Shown here: positions 60,920-64,000 of the stretch, in pieces | Layout of the letters: the number at the start of each line of letters is the position of its first letter | Position numbering within the stretch: position 1 is the first letter of the stretch | Assembly: GCF_034190915.1 (NCBI RefSeq) | Contig: NW_026947507.1 | Span: forward strand, 16,812,501-16,876,500 | DNA length: 64,000 nucleotides | Direction: 5' to 3' | DNA from: Cavia porcellus | Taxonomy: Eukaryota; Chordata; Mammalia; Rodentia; Caviidae | Made by a program: the position numbers and the translations under genes | Notes under the pieces: model-generated | What the model was told of the DNA's origin: nothing | Seen by the model: only the letters and a program-made list of their open reading frames with translations | Databases searched by the model: none

Positions 60920-61009
60920 AGCCATGTATCTGTTAAAAAAATTCAGATCCCCAATACTAAGCTACTACATTTGAATGAAGTTCAACTGGAGTATCTCAAT
61001 ATTCTTGAG
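60920..61009 (+). CDS. Coding exon G of unidentified spliced gene
   Basis: The acceptor is 'attgttattaattatag' ending at 60919 and the donor GAG|GTAAAA at 61010. The 90-nt exon is phase 0 to 0, 30 codons starting SHVSVKKIQIPNTK and ending NEVQLEYLNILE. It continues exons E and F without a stop. No domain was recognised; the charged/hydrophobic mix suggests a soluble protein. The next exon must start in phase 0 and was not found before 64000. Confidence 0.65.
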
Positions 61010-61014
61010 GTAAA

Positions 61015-61835
61015 ATAAAACTTATCTTTCAATTTCTTATCTATAGTGAGGTAAAATTAATGATTTTCAGTTAACAGTTAATTGTAAATTCTAATAAGCC
61101 AAAATAAGCTGAAAATTTCAGTTTATGAGAAAGTATATGTTTAATATCTCACGTTTAGAAACATGTTTTCCAGAATATGAAAAATTATAACTTTAATTGC
61201 TAGAATTTGTATTTAGATTAGAAAATTGGTACAAAATTTTATTGCTGTTGGCGGTGATATCATTTATAGCAACAGATATTATAGTTATTCAAAACTCGGT
61301 ATTTTACTTGCTTTTCCACTGAAGTACAAAAGGCTTTTCAAAGCACAAGGGTAGATTGTAAACAAATTCCAGAAAGATGTACGTGTGTGTGTGTGGGCAA
61401 CATGACCAATATTCACATACAAAAATAAACTCACACAATTATGTATCAGAAGCCATGTAGAGGCTCTTGATCAATACTCTGAATTCTTTCTATAGTCACT
61501 GTGTCATGACGAGTACTGTATTTCAACATATGAGTCTGAAGTTTTATTTCTGCATATCATTTCTTACAGACAAACCAATCCAATCATCTGATTTTTAACT
61601 GTTTAATTTAATCTAATTATATTTATAACTTTGAAATTTTTCTACCATCTGAATTTAAATTTTCTTTTTAAAGTTTTACATCTTTTTTCTGATGGTTTTT
61701 AGTTATTGTGTCAGCTTGTGGTGTTCATGGTCACCTCTTTAACAACAACAACAAAAATTCAGCAAGCTCTACCATTATTAACTGAAGATTCACATTATAT
61801 TGAATTTTAGTTTACTTTCAATCACAAAATTTATT
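61015..61835. other. Intron after exon G
   Basis: A+T-rich with a short GT run at 61383-61395. Confidence 0.4.
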
Positions 61836-61840
61836 TTTCT

Positions 61841-62199
61841 TGGTTACTGTTCTCACTGCTGAGACAAAATACCCAACACACAAAATGAAAGAAGGAAAGG
61901 TTTATTTAGTTCATTGTTGGTGGAGGTTTCAGTCCATAATCAGCTGGCAATGAGGCAGTGTGTCAAATGGCAAAGGGCAACAGTTCATGACAGTGGAAAA
62001 CAGCACAAACAACAAAAGAAAAAGGGGAGGATCTCAGAGAAAAGACTGCCCCTTACATGGCATGTAGGCCACACCCACTTGAGTGTAGCCTTCACACCCA
62101 TAATGCCAGCACTGGACCATGAATCAGTCACAAATTCTAGAAGCCTGCCTCCATGGTTGCATGAGGGCTTGGGGAGACATCCAGACTCAAACCATAACA
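61841..62199 (-). mobile_element. MaLR-type LTR, inverted
   Basis: 'tggttactgttctcactgctgagacaaaatacccaacac', 'ggaaaggtttatttagttcattgttggtggaggtttcagtccataatcagctggc', 'gcttggggagacatccagactcaaaccataaca'. It is the same family and orientation as 57780-58133. The overlapping 100-aa forward and 71-aa reverse frames are not genes. Confidence 0.75.
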
Positions 62200-62299
62200 T
62201 AGTTAATATTTTGTGAAACAGTTGTTAAATTTGTTAACACATCCTATCCACAACCACTAGTTCTTGGTTACCACTTCATTTGTTACAAATATTTTCCTC

Positions 62300-62660
62300 A
62301 CTTTTCCATGTTTTTAAGTACATCTTTCATAAAATATCTTTGATGATTTACTCAAGGTTGGCTTGAAAATACATTTATTTTACTACTACTTTTAAATGAT
62401 AAGTTAGAGAAGATATTTCTTGTGTGTTGTTCATTTCCTGTAGATCTGTGAATTTATTATATCCGATAATCTGACATCTATTTTAATTGCTGATAAACTA
62501 GTATCAATCTCACCATTATTTGTTTATAGAAAATCTTTACTTTCTCTGCACTTTAAAGGTCTCAATTTTTGGCTATTTCATGCCACTGTACCTAAGTGGA
62601 TGCTTAACTTTTGAAACTGGCGGGGTACTTTCTTGTATCTAAAATTAAAAAAAAATCCCC
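62300..62660 (-). mobile_element. Inverted L1 fragment (tentative)
   Basis: 'taattgctgataaactagtatcaatctcaccattatttgtttatag' and 'tttactttctctgcactttaaaggtctc' resemble a stretch found inverted in many old L1 3' UTRs. This rules out reading 62454 onward as an exon, although an acceptor-like 'ttcatttcctgtag' precedes it. Confidence 0.4.
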
Positions 62661-62669
62661 AAAACAAAC

Positions 62670-63889
62670 AAACAAAAAAACCATCAGTAGTAGGTTTAGA
62701 TACTTTCTTCTATTATCTGTTTTAGTTTTGTAGTCAGAGAACTTTTTTACTTGCCATGGAATATCGTAATATATACTTTTTGAATTGCTTATATTCATAT
62801 ACCTATTCTTATTTAATGGTGTTTAATTATGCCCCAAACATTTATTTCATCTTACAGATACTGTGTTTTTTATTGCTTTGGGACTACAGACACATTTTCA
62901 AATCTTTTTCAGGTTTTCAGGATGTTTTTTCTTTAAAGTCTTCATTGTTGATGCATTTAGTTTTATACCCCTGTCTTCATGTTAAAGAGATTTTTATAAT
63001 AAAGTTTTGGGTAATTTTCTCAACTTAGTAACCTTTTTCTCATCAATCACCAATAATCCCTTTATAGCGGCTATACCACAAATTCTTCATCATTACCATA
63101 GATCAGAATGGAAAACCAGATCTAAATTAGCAATCTGGTGTATCTTCAATATAGCAAAAGTGGTAAACAGGTAACATTGAACATTGTTAGGAGATACTGG
63201 AAACCCAAACCTTAGTAATGATTTCACTCAGAATCTCATGGCAAGTACGGACCTCTGTATCTTTTCTCCTACTATAATATGTAGCACAAGCCAAAATTAA
63301 CATCTTCTTTATGTGTGTCTCCTGCTACCAATCCTTGGATTTAAGCCATAAATACATATCGTTTACCTATACAACAAAAGGAATTTTGAACTTTCCATGA
63401 GCATTACTCTCAGTCAAAGAATTCTGACTGCTTCAGCATGCTGAAGTATGACTCTGATCAGGCAGATTTTTACAGAGTATTACTCTCTAATAATATATGT
63501 AGAGTTTACGTACCAATGTGATGGCTTTACAGTTTGAGTGAGGGAGAGTAGAGGAACTATAACGCAAAGTCAAATTATTTTTTAAAAAAGACCCAAAGCT
63601 AGCTCTTTTCAATATTTATGAAGTAATGATTCAAATCATCTTCATGTATTTTACATCTTTTATTGAAAACATTTCTTTTTAGTCTTTTTCCTTAGAACAA
63701 TAGTTTTGTATATGCATTGTGATATTGTGGTGTACCCAATGATTTACCATTGTCAGAGAAATTTCTCTTTGTTATATTTACAAACACATTCAAATTAGGG
63801 TCACACAAATTTATGCTTGCAATTCCTTCTTGAAATATCACTCACAAAAGCTTTGAAAAGAAAACCTTTCGGATGCTTTACTTTAAAGT

Positions 63890-63925
<36 letters not shown>

Positions 63926-64000
63926 TATGTACCCACACACATATAGAAGAACTGGTATCTTTTTTAAAAATTTCATGTTTCTATCTAAAATCTTGACATG
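62670..64000. other. Right end of window, intronic
   Basis: A+T-rich. A (CA)n tract lies at 63893-63922. The 90-aa frame at 62756 lacks splice support. Confidence 0.4.

Noticed and set aside
61914..62216. 100-codon forward frame
   Set aside because: Contained in an inverted MaLR-type LTR that also occurs at 57.8 kb.
62454..62610. Open frame after 'ttcatttcctgtag' that would continue exon G in phase 0
   Set aside because: The text resembles an inverted old L1 3' UTR and there is no convincing donor.
1..64000. CRISPR arrays, operons, tRNA genes or phage-like systems
   Set aside because: No spaced palindromic repeats, no compact gene clusters and no intact tRNA cloverleaf were seen. The tRNA-like sequences are ID SINEs.

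Overview
This is nuclear DNA of a mammal, and the repeats point to a rodent outside the mouse/rat group. It is about two-thirds A+T and CpG-poor. It holds tRNA-derived ID elements, 7SL-derived B1 elements, ID-B1 dimers, MaLR LTRs, old L1, L2 and MIR copies, and many CA/TA microsatellites. I see no B2 or B4 elements, which argues against a muroid. The ID wording and the L1 3' ends would suit a beaver-like or other castorimorph rodent, but that is an inference from remembered repeat character, not a search. There are no bacterial genes, operons or CRISPR arrays. Most open frames longer than 60 codons are chance frames or lie in repeats.

The main positive result is the likely interior of one spliced protein-coding gene on the + strand. 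Seven short candidate exons (A-G: 11314-11380, 15587-15634, 15955-16020, 41111-41155, 48199-48293, 54423-54458, 60920-61009) each have an AG acceptor, a GT donor and an open frame. Exons C to G join with consistent phases (C-D phase 1, D-E phase 1, E-F phase 0, F-G phase 0) into one uninterrupted frame of about 111 codons over 45 kb. Exons A and B also join in frame. The B-to-C join does not: the stronger B donor runs into a stop in C. That means a micro-exon form, an unseen exon, a sequence error or a damaged gene. I do not recognise the protein. Two weaker upstream exons (2302-2352, 8181-8205) would fit the phases. No start codon exon or 3' end is visible, so the gene probably extends beyond both sides.

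Layout: 1-11.3 kb, upstream intron or flank with L1 and MaLR fragments and a repeat-free stretch at 5.5-7.3 kb with octamer motifs that looks like conserved regulatory DNA. 11.3-16.0 kb, exons A-C. 16-41.1 kb, a 25-kb intron with B1, ID, MIR, a 5S rRNA pseudogene, an unusually CpG-rich MIR, an exon-like or enhancer-like block at 23.3-23.5 kb, a solo class II ERV LTR carrying four 53-bp repeats, and a second LTR-like block. 41.1-61.0 kb, exons D-G, with introns holding L2, L1, a retroposed U2 snRNA 5' fragment with a 17-bp target duplication, an inverted B1 pair and two long TA tracts. 61-64 kb, the next intron with a MaLR LTR and L1 remnants.

Repeat family names are assigned from remembered consensus features by eye. 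Boundaries are approximate unless a target-site duplication is given.
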